Assembly: GCF_020164955.1 (NCBI RefSeq)
Contig: NZ_JAIUHG010000001.1
Location: forward strand, 62,001 to 126,000
Length of the DNA stretch: 64,000 nucleotides
Direction: 5' to 3'
DNA from: Mesorhizobium sp. CA8
Lineage (GTDB): Bacteria > Pseudomonadota > Alphaproteobacteria > Rhizobiales > Rhizobiaceae
Shown: one piece after another, positions 43,739-53,099 of the stretch
Numbering within the stretch: position 1 is the first letter of the stretch
Layout: the number at the start of each line of letters is the position of its first letter
Program-made: the position numbers and the translations under genes
The notes under the pieces: model-generated
What the model was told of the DNA's origin: nothing
Database searches by the model: none
The model's input: only the letters and a program-made list of their open reading frames with translations

Positions 43739-44137
43739 ATGAAAACTTTCCTGCTGCAGTTCTTCACCTGGTGGAACAGCCAGACGCTCGGCACCCGCTT
43801 CCACACCTGGCGCTTCGGCAGGAGGGTCGGCGAGGACGAGGCCGGTAACGTCTACTATGAAGGCGGCATCGATTCGGAAGGCCGCACCCGCCGCTGGGTC
43901 ATCTATCGCGATTATTCGGAAGCCTCGAAGATCCCGCCGGGCTGGCATGGTTGGATCCACCATCGCGTCGATACACCTCCATCGAGCGAGAACTACAAGG
44001 CTCGCGAGTGGCAGAAGGAGCATCGGCCGAACCTGACCGGCACGCCCGGCGCCTATCGTCCGCAGGGTTCCATCCTGACCAACCAGCATCGCCCGCAGGT
44101 GACCGGCGACTACGACGCCTGGACGCCGGGATCGTAA
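43739..44137 (+). CDS. NADH:ubiquinone oxidoreductase NDUFA12-like subunit
   Basis: The 132-residue protein has the NDUFA12 core: LGTRFHTWRFGRRVGEDEAGNVYYEGG, RRWVIYRDYSEASKIPPGWHGWIHHRVDTPPS and REWQKEHRPNLTGTPGAYRP. This is the supernumerary complex I subunit shared by Alphaproteobacteria and mitochondria. It is typically followed by the DUF2155 gene, as here. Confidence 0.95.
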   Translation: MKTFLLQFFTWWNSQTLGTRFHTWRFGRRVGEDEAGNVYYEGGIDSEGRTRRWVIYRDYSEASKIPPGWHGWIHHRVDTPPSSENYKAREWQKEHRPNLTGTPGAYRPQGSILTNQHRPQVTGDYDAWTPGS

Positions 44138-44262
44138 TCCACGTCCCAGACGCCGCTTCGGTCCTTTGTCGCCACAATTGGCGTTTAGCTGCTTGCTGAT
44201 TGCGCAGCCTCGACTAGCCTTGGGCGTTGAAGAATCACCCGGGCACAACCACCGGTATTTGC

Positions 44263-44895
44263 ATGAGCTCTCCTAAGCAATTCCAGGAAAAGTGCGCAGC
44301 GGTTTTCCGTCCGGAATTGCGCTCCAGGATTCCAAGCCATATCTCAAAGGCGCTCATCGCGGCGACGTCCATTCTGCTTGCCTCGACGGCAGCCTTCGCC
44401 GCTGCGCAGGCGCCGGTCCCTGCGCCTGCCGCCTCAGACCGCATCACCAATCCGGTGGCCGAGTTCGCCGGCATCGACAAGATAACCGGCCGCATCATTA
44501 CCTTCGACGTCTATATCGACGAGACCGTGCAGTTCGGCGCTTTGCAGGTGACGCCTCGCGTCTGCTATTCGCGGCCGGATACGGAGCAGCCGAAGACCGA
44601 TTCTTTCGTCGAGGTCGACGAGATCACGCTCGACCGTAAGATCCGCCGCATCTTCACCGGCTGGATGTTTGCCGAAAGCCCAGGCCTCAACGCCGTCGAG
44701 CACGCCGTCTATGACGTCTGGCTCAAGGGCTGCAAGCAGAAGTCGGACGTGCCGCCGCCGACCGCGGCCAAGGCCGACACGGCCAAGCCCAAGACCCAAG
44801 CCGCCAAGCCCAAGGCTGCGGCGCAACCGGCCGACGCCGCGTCCGAGCCGGCTGAGGCGGCCCCGGAGCCGGACGACACGACCGACACGAACTGA
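44263..44895 (+). CDS. DUF2155 secreted protein
   Basis: The protein has a signal peptide (KALIAATSILLASTAAFAA) and then the DUF2155 domain (about 60-150): ITNPVAEFAGIDKITGRIITFDVYIDETVQFGALQVTPRVCYSRP and WMFAESPGLNAVEHAVYDVWLKGC, with two Cys. A low-complexity Ala/Pro/Lys tail follows. Function is unknown. The start is doubtful: ATG 44263 puts a palindromic repeat (44277-44320) into the coding region and gives an unusually long n-region, while TTG 44317 would give an ideal 27-residue signal peptide. Confidence 0.8.
   Translation: MSSPKQFQEKCAAVFRPELRSRIPSHISKALIAATSILLASTAAFAAAQAPVPAPAASDRITNPVAEFAGIDKITGRIITFDVYIDETVQFGALQVTPRVCYSRPDTEQPKTDSFVEVDEITLDRKIRRIFTGWMFAESPGLNAVEHAVYDVWLKGCKQKSDVPPPTAAKADTAKPKTQAAKPKAAAQPADAASEPAEAAPEPDDTTDTN
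44277..44320. repeat. palindromic repeat, family B, inside DUF2155 5' coding region
   Basis: A 44-bp palindrome from GCAATTCCAGGAAAAGTG to TTTTCCGTCCGGAATTGC, the same family as at 52931 and 63014. If the upstream ATG is used, it encodes residues KQFQEKCAAVFRPEL of the preprotein. Confidence 0.9.
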
Positions 44896-44955
44896 TCTCG
44901 GAACCTGCCCGCCTTTGAGCCGTTGCAAATCTGCGAAGGCGAGGAGGGTTCCGCG

Positions 44956-45348
44956 ATGACAGCCACGAAGCCGATTACCGCCAACAAGCAGGAGCTTCTC
45001 GACATCGAGAGGGGCTTTTGGTCAGGCGATTCCGCCTATTATGAAGCCAATGCCGACGTGGAGTGCCTGGTGGCGTTCCCGCAGATGGTGCAGGCGATGA
45101 CCAACGCCGATCTCGCAAAGACGGCGACCAAGCCTAACAGATGGCGCGACCTCGATATCAAGCTGAAGGGCATGGTCGAGCCGGGCAGCGATATCGTCAT
45201 GCTCACTTACGAAGCGCGCGCCACGCGGGAAAATGGCGAGCCCTATGCGGCTCTCGCCAGCACTGGCTACGTCCATCGCGCCGACGGCTGGAAGATGATG
45301 TTCCATTCGCAAACGCCGATCGAGGCGGCAGAACAAACTCAAGGATAA
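44956..45348 (+). CDS. NTF2-like / DUF4440 family protein
   Basis: The 130-residue protein with the NTF2-like cone fold has [62 protein letters not shown] and [18 protein letters not shown]. Function is unknown; members range from enzymes to ligand binders. A GAGGAGGG site precedes the ATG at 44956. It converges with aat and the two overlap by 10 bp. Confidence 0.85.
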   Translation: MTATKPITANKQELLDIERGFWSGDSAYYEANADVECLVAFPQMVQAMTNADLAKTATKPNRWRDLDIKLKGMVEPGSDIVMLTYEARATRENGEPYAALASTGYVHRADGWKMMFHSQTPIEAAEQTQG

Positions 45349-45956
45349 AAGACGGCCTCGCCCCTCAGCGCCTCGGCGAGCATTTTCTCATATTGGCCGC
45401 GCGGCACGTCGACGGCGCCGAAGCGCTTCAAATGCTCGGTCGTGAACTGCGTGTCGAGCAGCGCGAAGCCGCGCGCCTTGAGCCGCTCGACGAGATAGTA
45501 GAGACAGGTCTTCGACGCGTCGGTCTCCCTGGCGAACATGCTCTCGCCGAAGAACACGCGTCCGAGCGAAACGCCATAGAGGCCGCCGACCAGCCGGTCC
45601 TCGCGCCAAGCCTCGACCGAATGGCAGTGACCTAGGCGATAGAGCTCGACATAGGCTTCGCGGATCGGCGCGTTGATCCAGGTCGAGCGGCGCTCCTCGC
45701 GCCTTTCGGCGCAGCCGTCGATCGTCGCTTCGAAATCGAAGTCGTAGCGGATCTCGAACGGATGTTTGCGGATCGTCTTCTTCAGGCTGCGCGGTATGTG
45801 GAACCCGTTCAGCGGAATGATGCCGCGCGTTTCCGGCCGCACCCAGAACACTTCCGGGTCGTTGGCGCTCTCGGCCATCGGAAAGACGCCGGAAGCGTAA
45901 GCCCGAAGCAGCAGGTCGGTCGGAATGCGATAGCCTGGTGCGTAGGGGCGGGTCAT
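45339..45956 (-). CDS. aat: leucyl/phenylalanyl-tRNA-protein transferase
   Basis: The 205-residue protein has [66 protein letters not shown] and [15 protein letters not shown]. It transfers Leu or Phe from tRNA to N-terminal Arg/Lys of proteins, marking them for ClpAP. It is the last gene of the accB-accC-aat run (12-bp gap). Confidence 0.96.
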   Translation of the reverse strand: MTRPYAPGYRIPTDLLLRAYASGVFPMAESANDPEVFWVRPETRGIIPLNGFHIPRSLKKTIRKHPFEIRYDFDFEATIDGCAERREERRSTWINAPIREAYVELYRLGHCHSVEAWREDRLVGGLYGVSLGRVFFGESMFARETDASKTCLYYLVERLKARGFALLDTQFTTEHLKRFGAVDVPRGQYEKMLAEALRGEAVFYP

Positions 45957-45968
45957 CGCATCCCCGTG

Positions 45969-47312
45969 CTATTCACCCTTGGCCAGATATTTTTCCAGCC
46001 AGTGGATGTCGTAGTCGCCATTGGCGATGTCGGGATTGCCGACAAGGTCGCGAAACAGCGGCAGCGTCGTCTTGATACCATCGACGACGAATTCGTCGAG
46101 CGCGCGGCGCAGCCGCATCATGCATTCGACGCGGTTGCGGCCGTGCACGATCAGCTTGCCGATCAAGCTGTCGTAATAAGGCGGGATCTTATAGCCGGAA
46201 TAGACGCCGGAATCGACGCGGATGCCGAGGCCGCCGGGCGTATGGAAATGCGTGATCGTGCCGGGCGAGGGCGTGAAGGTGCGCGGGTCCTCGGCATTGA
46301 TACGGCACTCGATGGCATGGCCATTGAACTTGATGTCTTCCTGCCTGACCGACAGTCCGCCGCCCGAGGCGACGCGGATCTGCTCGTGCACGAGGTCGAT
46401 GCCGGTGATCGCTTCGGTCACCGGATGCTCGACCTGCAGGCGCGTGTTCATCTCGATGAAATAGAACTCGCCATTCTCGTAGAGGAACTCGATCGTGCCG
46501 GCGCCGGAATAACCAAGATCGGCGATGGCCCTGGCGCAGATGTCGCCGATGCGCGAGCGTTCCTCCGCATTGAGCGCCGGCGAGTTGGCCTCCTCCCACA
46601 CCTTCTGGTGGCGCCGCTGCAGCGAGCAGTCGCGCTCGCCGAAATGCACGCCGCGGCCGGCACCGTCGCCGAACACCTGCACCTCGATATGGCGCGGCTT
46701 CTGCAGATATTTCTCGATATAGACCGCATCGTCGCCGAACGCCGCGCCCGCTTCCGACTTCGCCGTCTGCAGCGCCACTTCGAGGTCCGCTTCGGTATGC
46801 GCCACCTTCATGCCGCGGCCGCCGCCGCCGGCGGAGGCCTTGATGATCACCGGATAGCCGATCTCGGCGGCGACGCGCTTGGCTTCCTTGTCCTCGTTGA
46901 TCGCGCCGTCGGATCCTGGCACGACGGGGATGCCGAGACGCTTTGCCGTGCGCTTGGCCTCGATCTTGTCGCCCATGATGCGGATATGATCGCCCGACGG
47001 GCCGATGAAGGTGATGTTGTGGGCGGCGAGAATGTCGGCGAACTTGGCGTTCTCCGACAGGAAGCCGTAGCCCGGATGCACCGCGTCGGCGCCGGTAATC
47101 TCGCAGGCGGCGACGATCTGGTGGATGTTGAGATAGCTTTCGCGCGAGGGCGGCGGGCCGATGCACACGCTCTCGTCGGCAAGCCGCACATGCATGGCGT
47201 CGGAATCCGCGGTCGAATGGACGACCACCGTCTGGATACCGAGCTCCTTGCAGGCGCGCAGCACCCGGAGTGCGATTTCGCCGCGATTGGCGATGAGGAT
47301 TTTCTGGAACAT
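45969..47312 (-). CDS. accC: acetyl-CoA carboxylase biotin carboxylase subunit
   Basis: The 447-residue ATP-grasp enzyme begins FQKILIANRGEIALRVLRACKELG. It has HPGYGFLSENAKFADI, the glycine loop KASAGGGGRGMKVAHTE, FGDGAGRGVHFGERDCSLQRRHQK, FIEMNTRLQVEHPVTE and RVECMMRLRRALDEF. It carboxylates biotin on AccB. The ATG at 47312 is the family start; nine upstream codons are ignored. It is 19 bp after accB. Confidence 0.98.
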   Translation of the reverse strand: MFQKILIANRGEIALRVLRACKELGIQTVVVHSTADSDAMHVRLADESVCIGPPPSRESYLNIHQIVAACEITGADAVHPGYGFLSENAKFADILAAHNITFIGPSGDHIRIMGDKIEAKRTAKRLGIPVVPGSDGAINEDKEAKRVAAEIGYPVIIKASAGGGGRGMKVAHTEADLEVALQTAKSEAGAAFGDDAVYIEKYLQKPRHIEVQVFGDGAGRGVHFGERDCSLQRRHQKVWEEANSPALNAEERSRIGDICARAIADLGYSGAGTIEFLYENGEFYFIEMNTRLQVEHPVTEAITGIDLVHEQIRVASGGGLSVRQEDIKFNGHAIECRINAEDPRTFTPSPGTITHFHTPGGLGIRVDSGVYSGYKIPPYYDSLIGKLIVHGRNRVECMMRLRRALDEFVVDGIKTTLPLFRDLVGNPDIANGDYDIHWLEKYLAKGE

Positions 47313-47331
47313 CTTTTGGTTGTTCCCGGCT

Positions 47332-47790
47332 CTACTCAAGAACCACCAGCGGCATTCCGTATTCGACCGGCTGGGCGTCCTCGATGAGGATCGCCGTCAC
47401 CGTGCCGGCACGCGGCGAGGGGATCTGGTTCATCGTCTTCATCGCTTCGATGATGAGCAGCGTTTGGCCTTCCTTCACCTTCTGGCCGATCTCGACGAAC
47501 GGCTTGGCGTCGGGCGAGGGCGCCAGATAGGCTGTGCCGACCATCGGCGAGGGCACGGCGTTCTTCGACGGGTCGGCAGGCGCGGTGGCGGACTGAGCCG
47601 CTGCGGTCGCCGGAGCCGCGGCGGGCGCCGGCAGCGGCGCTGCAACCGCGTGGACGGCCTGCGACTGGCGCGAGACACGCACCTTGAGGTCGCCGAGCTC
47701 GACCTCGATCTCGGTCAGATTGGTGTCGTTCAGAATGCCCGCCAGATCGCGGATCAGCTGCTGGTCAACACCGTTCTTTTTTATCGACAT
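47332..47790 (-). CDS. accB: acetyl-CoA carboxylase biotin carboxyl carrier protein
   Basis: The 152-residue protein has an N-terminal helical part ([33 protein letters not shown]), an Ala/Pro hinge, and the biotinyl domain. The target Lys118 is in EAMKTMN, 35 residues from the end as usual. It carries biotin between AccC and the carboxyltransferase. The ATG at 47790 is chosen as the family start. Confidence 0.98.
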   Translation of the reverse strand: MSIKKNGVDQQLIRDLAGILNDTNLTEIEVELGDLKVRVSRQSQAVHAVAAPLPAPAAAPATAAAQSATAPADPSKNAVPSPMVGTAYLAPSPDAKPFVEIGQKVKEGQTLLIIEAMKTMNQIPSPRAGTVTAILIEDAQPVEYGMPLVVLE

Positions 47791-47816
47791 TTTCGAGCCT
47801 TCTGTTTGGGGGCCGG

Positions 47817-48251
47817 TCACAGGCGTGCCGCCAGTGCCTGCAGCGCGAGCGTGTAGCCGAGCGGCCCGAACCCGCAGATCATGCCGACAGCGACCGGCGC
47901 GACCATGGAGACGTGGCGGAAGGGCTCCCGCGCGTGGATATTGGAAAGATGGACTTCCGCGACGGGCAGCGGCGCGATGGCGCGGATGGCGTCGTGGATA
48001 GCGATCGAGGTGTGGCTGTAGGCGCCGGGATTGATGACGATGCCTGCCGCCTTGTCGCCGGCTTCCTGGATCCAGTCGACCAGATCGCCCTCATGGTTGG
48101 ACTGGCGAAAATCAATCTCGAGCCCGAGCGCGGCGCCGGCTGCCTTGCAGTCCTCGGCGATGGCCGCAAGCGTCTTGCCACCATAGATCCCCGGCTCGCG
48201 TTTGCCGAGCGCATTGAGATTGGGACCGTTGAGGACGAAAATCGTTTTCAA
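47817..48251 (-). CDS. aroQ: type II 3-dehydroquinate dehydratase
   Basis: The 144-residue protein has [36 protein letters not shown] and [16 protein letters not shown], with catalytic His in the last, and [17 protein letters not shown]. It dehydrates 3-dehydroquinate in the shikimate pathway. It is 26 bp upstream of accB and probably cotranscribed. Confidence 0.97.
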   Translation of the reverse strand: MKTIFVLNGPNLNALGKREPGIYGGKTLAAIAEDCKAAGAALGLEIDFRQSNHEGDLVDWIQEAGDKAAGIVINPGAYSHTSIAIHDAIRAIAPLPVAEVHLSNIHAREPFRHVSMVAPVAVGMICGFGPLGYTLALQALAARL

Positions 48252-48382
48252 TATGGCGACCTTGTTCTACGCCGGCCCCGAGCCGGCGCACTGGCCTCTA
48301 TAATGGGCATAGCCGCCCGCGAAAAGAGCGCAAGTGCGTTCTTGCGCTGTCCACAGCGGCCGGCTCTCGCATCCGCAAGCGC

Positions 48383-49192
48383 TTACAGCGCGCTCTTGGC
48401 CTCTTCGATCTTTTCCGCCAGAACCTGCTGGCCGAGTGCTCCGAAGACCACCTCGTTGCCGACGACATAGGACGGCGTGCCGGTGATAGATAGTTTCGTC
48501 GCAAGGTCATAGGTGCGCGACAGCGTTTCGGCGATGCGCGGATCCTTCATCTTCTCGCGCAGTGCCGCCTCGTCGGCGCCGAGCGAAAGCGCCACCTTGA
48601 TGGCGGTTGCTTCGGTGGCGCGGCCCTGGCCGCCGAGCAGCGTGGTGTGGAACTCGCCGTATTTCTCCGGATGCATCAGGTGGAACGCCATGGAGACGAC
48701 GCTGGCCTTCTGCGAATCCGGGCTGAGGATCGGGAACTCCTTGAGCACGAAGCGCAGGTCCGGGTCGGATTTGGTCAGCGCCTGCATGTCCTCGATGGCG
48801 CGTTTGCAGAAGCCGCAATTGTAGTCGTAGAACTCGACGATCGTGACCTTGCCCTTCGGGTTGCCGACGACGCCGTCGAAGGTGGAGTTGAAGATCTCGT
48901 CCTTGGAATTCTTGATGACGCCGAGTGCCGCGAGCCGCTGCTCTTCCTTCTGCTTGGCCTCGAGCGCGTCCTGCACCTCGAGCAGAACCTCGGGGTTCTT
49001 CAACAGGTAGTCGCGGATGATGCCCTCGACCTCCTTGCGATCGATCTTGGTGTCGGTGGAGGACGTGACCTGCGCGATTTGCACGGTGTCGGCCTTCGCA
49101 GCCTGCGGGTTTCCCGCGACGAAGCCGAAGGCCAGCATGCCAAGCGCCACCGCCAGACCGCCGGCACTGCCAAGCAGGATTGCCCTGTTCAT
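48383..49192 (-). CDS. DsbA-family thiol-disulfide oxidoreductase
   Basis: The 269-residue protein has a signal peptide (about 1-34, LGSAGGLAVALGMLAFGFVAG ... AAKA) and a helical linker with RKEVEGIIRDYLLKNPEVLLEVQDAL. The thioredoxin fold has the active site Cys126-GF-Cys129 in YDYNCGFCKRAI and a cis-Pro in ITGTPSYVVGNEV. It belongs to the ScsC/BdbD-like group rather than classical DsbA and may act as oxidase or isomerase in the periplasm. It lies downstream of the M48 protease gene on the same strand (59-bp gap). Confidence 0.92.
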   Translation of the reverse strand: MNRAILLGSAGGLAVALGMLAFGFVAGNPQAAKADTVQIAQVTSSTDTKIDRKEVEGIIRDYLLKNPEVLLEVQDALEAKQKEEQRLAALGVIKNSKDEIFNSTFDGVVGNPKGKVTIVEFYDYNCGFCKRAIEDMQALTKSDPDLRFVLKEFPILSPDSQKASVVSMAFHLMHPEKYGEFHTTLLGGQGRATEATAIKVALSLGADEAALREKMKDPRIAETLSRTYDLATKLSITGTPSYVVGNEVVFGALGQQVLAEKIEEAKSAL

Positions 49193-49251
49193 GATTGTCT
49201 ATCCTTTTGCCTGTCCCGGTGCGCCCTGGTCGCGGCCAATCCCCGGGAGGT

Positions 49252-50664
49252 TCATTTGAGTTTGTTCGATGGCGTGAAGTTTATAATATCCTGAGCGCGG
49301 ACCCAGCGGGGTTCGCCGCGCTTCAATTTCTGTTGAGCGCGCATGGCGAAGATCTTCGCGTTCTTGTAATCGCCCGAATAGTAATGGCCCTCGGCGGTGG
49401 CGAGATCCGCAGCCGGAATGTCGCCGAGTTCGCCATAGGCCTGCGCGAGAAAGCGATAAGCATCGGAATTCTCTCTGTCCCGCCCAACGCCGTTGTTGAG
49501 CTGGGTGACCGCCTTCTTGAGCGAATCGGGTGTACCGACCGCCATCAGCGCCTGGCCGAGGGAGACCAACAGCAGGCCGGAGCGTGCGGGGTCGAGGCTA
49601 ACCGCCTTGGCATAGGCGTCCGCCGCGTCCTTCGGCTTGTTGATCTTCATCAGGATGTCGCCGCGCAACTCCTGGAAATAGGGGTTCTTCGGCTGCTCCT
49701 TGATCAGCGCCGCCGTCTTGGTCAGTGCCGCGCCCGGATTGCCATAGAGATAGGTCTGCTGCGCGTCGCCATAGCGGGCGGCGAGGCTGCTCGGGTTCTT
49801 GCGCATCAGCCGCGCGACGGCTGCCTGGCCCTGCATATAGGCGGCGATCTTGATGCGCATCATGTCGTGCCGCTGCTGCAGCGCCGGCGGGTCGATCGTG
49901 TTGACGAAGGGGCTCTGCTTGACGAGCGCTTCGAGGTTGGCGATGCGCTCCTGCGGCATCGGGTGGCTGATCCGGTAGGGGTCGACCTGGGTGCCGGCGA
50001 GCGACAGCGCGCTCTGGAAGCGGCCGAAGGTCTTCAGCATGCCCATGCCGGATTGGCCGGTGGCGTTGAGATAGGTGATCGCCGAACGGTCGGCGGTGAT
50101 CTCTTCGGTACGCTGATAGGCAAGGATCGAGCGCTGCGCCATCTCGCCGCCGCCCGCGGCGACGCCCATGCCGGCGCCGGCAAGGCCGCGGCTGTTGGTG
50201 GTGGCGCCGGCCACCATGGCGCCGGCGCCAAGCAGCGTGGCGATGATGGCCATGGTCTTGGCGCGGTCAAGCTGGTCACGCAACTTCTGCTGATGCCCAC
50301 CGGCGAGGTGGCCGGCCTCGTGCGCGATGACGCCGATGATCTCGTTTGGCGTCTCCGCGGTTACCAGCGCGCCGGTGTTGATGAACAGTCGCCGTCCTGT
50401 GACGAAGGCGTTGAAGCTCTGGTCATTGACCAGGACGATGTCGATGCCGTCATTGGCGAGCCCCGCCGCCTTGAAGATCGGCCGGGCATAGTCGCGCACC
50501 AGCGCCTCGATCTCGGCGTCGCGCACCACCGGCACGCCTTGCGCGAAGGCACTGACCGAGTTCGACACCGCAACGGCGGCGGCAAGCATAAGCGTCGCGA
50601 AACCGCGCGCGGTTCGGCTGAGGGAGGTCGAGTTGCCAATCGATGGTCGGGGTCGGCTCAACAT
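49252..50664 (-). CDS. periplasmic M48 metalloprotease with TPR repeats (BepA/YfgC-like)
   Basis: The protein is about 470 residues from ATG 50664, with signal peptide GFATLMLAAAVAVSNSVSAFAQG. The zinc motif is HEAGH (first His at about residue 115, VIAHEAGHLAGGH), with the third ligand in RSAITYLNATGQ-type helix (EITADRSAITY). The C-terminal half has TPR repeats (PYFQELRGDILMKINKPKDAADAYAKAVSLDP). BepA-type enzymes assist outer-membrane protein assembly and degrade misassembled LptD or BamA. The frame extends to 50763, but the internal ATG suits the signal peptide. Confidence 0.93.
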   Translation of the reverse strand: MLSRPRPSIGNSTSLSRTARGFATLMLAAAVAVSNSVSAFAQGVPVVRDAEIEALVRDYARPIFKAAGLANDGIDIVLVNDQSFNAFVTGRRLFINTGALVTAETPNEIIGVIAHEAGHLAGGHQQKLRDQLDRAKTMAIIATLLGAGAMVAGATTNSRGLAGAGMGVAAGGGEMAQRSILAYQRTEEITADRSAITYLNATGQSGMGMLKTFGRFQSALSLAGTQVDPYRISHPMPQERIANLEALVKQSPFVNTIDPPALQQRHDMMRIKIAAYMQGQAAVARLMRKNPSSLAARYGDAQQTYLYGNPGAALTKTAALIKEQPKNPYFQELRGDILMKINKPKDAADAYAKAVSLDPARSGLLLVSLGQALMAVGTPDSLKKAVTQLNNGVGRDRENSDAYRFLAQAYGELGDIPAADLATAEGHYYSGDYKNAKIFAMRAQQKLKRGEPRWVRAQDIINFTPSNKLK

Positions 50665-50850
50665 AGGTCCACTGGTAGACGAGCGGGCGAAAGATGAAAA
50701 GTCGGCGCCGGCAACTTCCTGCGCGCTTGTGATCCCCATATCAATCGGGCATTTGTGCGGCACTGCCCTTTAACTAGGGCAGTTCAGGGGCAAGTCAGCA
50801 ACGGTTTGCGTCCCGAATTTCGCCGAACAACGGCAGTTGGAAGAGGTCAA

Positions 50851-51999
50851 ATGGTCGTTCCGCTTTCGCGCCGGGGGGAAGTCGAGCCCTTCCACGCCAT
50901 GGACATCCTGGCCGAAGCCAACCGGCTGAAGGCAACGGGCGTGCCCGTCGTGTCGATGGCCGTCGGCCAGCCGTCTGATCCGGCGCCGGTCGGCGTCCGC
51001 GAGGCGGCGGCCGCGGCGCTTCGACATGGCCGCATCGGCTATACCGACGCCTTGGGCCTGGCCGACCTGCGCAAGGCGATCGCGGCGCATTATGGCGAGC
51101 ATTACGGGGTCGACGTCGCGCCGTCGCGCATTGCCGTCACGACCGGCTCGTCGGCCGCCTTCAACCTCGCTTTCCTCACCATGTTCGATCCGGGCGAGCG
51201 CGTCGCCATCGCCGCGCCCGGCTATCCTGCCTACCGCAACATCATGGCCGCACTCGGCATCGAGATCGTCGAGATCGAGCTCGGCGCGGATGCCTACCTT
51301 CACGCCGAGCATCTGAAGGCCGCGCATCGCGAGAAGCCGCTGAAGGGCGTGCTGTTCGCCAGCCCCGCCAATCCGACCGGCGCGGTCATACCGGCGGACG
51401 AGCTCGCCGCGCTGGTCAAGACAGCCGAAGAACTCGGCATCGCCGTGATCTCCGACGAGATCTATCACCGGCTGGCCTACGCGGCGCCCGATGTCACCGC
51501 GCTGGCGCATGGCGCGGGCGTCACCGTGATCAATTCCTTCTCGAAATACTATTGCATGACCGGCTGGCGCATCGGCTGGATGGTGTTGCCGGAAGAACTG
51601 GTGCGGCCGGTCGAGCGTGTCGCCCAGAGCCTCTATATCTCGCCGCCGGAACTGTCGCAGATCGCGGCGATCGAGGCTTTCAAGGCGACGGAGGAGCTCG
51701 AAAAGGTGAAGGCGCGTTACGCCTGGAACCGCGACCTTCTGATGACACGTCTGCCGGAACTCGGCTTTACGCTCGCCGCACCGATGGACGGCGCCTTCTA
51801 TGCTTTCTGCGATGTCACCCGCCACACCAATGACAGCATGGCCTTTGCCCGCAAGATGCTGGCCGAAGCGCATGTCGCAGCGACGCCCGGCCGCGATTTC
51901 GACCCGCTTCAAGGCCACCGCACCATGCGCTTTTCCTATGCCGGCAGCCATGACGATATGGTCGAGGCGCTGGCGCGCATCGAAGGCTGGCTGAAATAG
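50851..51999 (+). CDS. class I/II pyridoxal-phosphate aminotransferase
   Basis: The 382-residue fold-type I enzyme has PVVSMAVGQPSDPAPVGVREAA, IAVTTGSSAAFNLAFL, FASPANPTGAVIPADELAAL, SDEIYHRLAY and the PLP lysine in NSFSKYYCMTGWRIGWM. It also has the substrate Arg near HRTMRFSYAG. It is related to aspartate aminotransferases; exact substrates are unknown. GGAAGAGG lies before the ATG at 50851. The next gene, glutaminase, starts at the base after its stop, so the pair is coupled. Confidence 0.93.
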   Translation: MVVPLSRRGEVEPFHAMDILAEANRLKATGVPVVSMAVGQPSDPAPVGVREAAAAALRHGRIGYTDALGLADLRKAIAAHYGEHYGVDVAPSRIAVTTGSSAAFNLAFLTMFDPGERVAIAAPGYPAYRNIMAALGIEIVEIELGADAYLHAEHLKAAHREKPLKGVLFASPANPTGAVIPADELAALVKTAEELGIAVISDEIYHRLAYAAPDVTALAHGAGVTVINSFSKYYCMTGWRIGWMVLPEELVRPVERVAQSLYISPPELSQIAAIEAFKATEELEKVKARYAWNRDLLMTRLPELGFTLAAPMDGAFYAFCDVTRHTNDSMAFARKMLAEAHVAATPGRDFDPLQGHRTMRFSYAGSHDDMVEALARIEGWLK

Positions 52000-52929
52000 A
52001 TGCCGGAACTCGAGCAGGCATTGGCCGAAGTCGCGGCCGAAATGGCGGCGCGCGCCGATCGCGGCGAGGTGGCGACCTACATCCCTCAGCTCGGCAAGGT
52101 CGATCCGACGAAATTCGGCATCGCCGCCGTGACCAATGACGGCCGCGTCATTCTTGCCGGCGACGCCGACCAGCCCTTTTCGATCCAGAGCGTCTCGAAA
52201 GTCTTCACGCTCACGCTGGCGCTGGGCAAGGTCGGCGATGCGCTCTGGCATCGCGTCGGCCGCGAGCCGTCCGGCAATCCATTCAACTCGATCGTTCAGC
52301 TCGAGCACGAGAACGGCATCCCGCGCAATCCGTTCATCAATGCCGGCGCCATCGTCGTCTCCGACGTCCTGCTCGCCGGCCATCAACCGCGCGAGGCGAT
52401 CGGCGAAATCCTGCGCTTCATCCAGTTCCTCGCCGACGACGAGGCGATCATCGTCGACCGCGAAGTGGCGGCATCCGAGCGAGCCACCGGCTATCGCAAC
52501 TTCGCCCTGGCCAACTACATGAAATCCTTTGGCAATCTCCACCATGAGCCGGAGCTGGCGCTGGGTGTTTATTTCCACCATTGTGCCATTGCCATGAGCT
52601 GCCGCCAGCTCGCCATGGCCGGCCGCTTTCTGGCCAATGGCGGCAGGAACCCGGCGACAGGGCATTCTGTCGTGTCGGCCGAGCGGGCACGCCGCATCGG
52701 CGCGCTGATGCTGACCTGCGGCCATTATGACGGTTCCGGCGATTTTGCCTTCCGTGTCGGCATTCCCGGCAAAAGCGGTGTCGGCGGCGGCATTCTCGGC
52801 ATCGTGCCAGGGGTGGCTTCGCTGGCGGTGTGGTCTCCCGGCCTCAACGAGAACGGCAACTCCAAGCTCGGCTCCGTCGCGCTGGAGAAACTCGCCCGGA
52901 TGATGAACTGGTCGATTTTCGCGCCTTAA
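52000..52929 (+). CDS. glsA: glutaminase A
   Basis: The 309-residue serine-dependent beta-lactamase-like glutaminase has the catalytic pair Ser64/Lys67 in [48 protein letters not shown] and [19 protein letters not shown]. It converts glutamine to glutamate and ammonia. The gene directly follows the aminotransferase gene without a gap, which suggests joint supply and use of glutamate. Confidence 0.96.
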   Translation: MPELEQALAEVAAEMAARADRGEVATYIPQLGKVDPTKFGIAAVTNDGRVILAGDADQPFSIQSVSKVFTLTLALGKVGDALWHRVGREPSGNPFNSIVQLEHENGIPRNPFINAGAIVVSDVLLAGHQPREAIGEILRFIQFLADDEAIIVDREVAASERATGYRNFALANYMKSFGNLHHEPELALGVYFHHCAIAMSCRQLAMAGRFLANGGRNPATGHSVVSAERARRIGALMLTCGHYDGSGDFAFRVGIPGKSGVGGGILGIVPGVASLAVWSPGLNENGNSKLGSVALEKLARMMNWSIFAP

Positions 52930-52930
52930 A

Positions 52931-53024
52931 AGCAATTCCAGGAAAAGTGTGCAGCGGTTTTCCGTTCGGAATTGCGCAAGCAAAAACAGCAATTCCAGGA
53001 AAAGTGTGCAGCGGTTTTCCGTCC
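52931..53024. repeat. two tandem copies of palindromic repeat family B
   Basis: Copy 1 (52931-52975) runs from AGCAATTCCAGGAAAAGTG to TTTTCCGTTCGGAATTGC. Copy 2 (52989-53024) starts the same way but loses its right arm after TTTTCCGTCC. They follow the glsA stop directly. Confidence 0.9.
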
Positions 53025-53035
53025 TGCGCGGAAAC

Positions 53036-53075
53036 GAAAAATCCCGCGCCAGATACGGCGCGGGATTATTTTAGA
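53036..53075. terminator. bidirectional rho-independent terminator between glsA and rne
   Basis: The stem ATCCCGCGCC (53041-53050) / GGCGCGGGAT (53057-53066) with a 6-nt loop is flanked by AAAAA on the left and TATTTT on the right. It can end both the plus-strand glsA transcript and the minus-strand rne transcript. Confidence 0.88.
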
Positions 53076-53099
53076 AGATCAGTCTAACGACCTAAAGGT

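Noticed and set aside
45762..47387. 541-codon plus-strand frame
   Set aside because: It lies antisense to aat and accC, whose motifs are complete.
50770..52992. 740-codon minus-strand frame
   Set aside because: It is antisense to the aminotransferase and glutaminase genes, both with full catalytic motifs.
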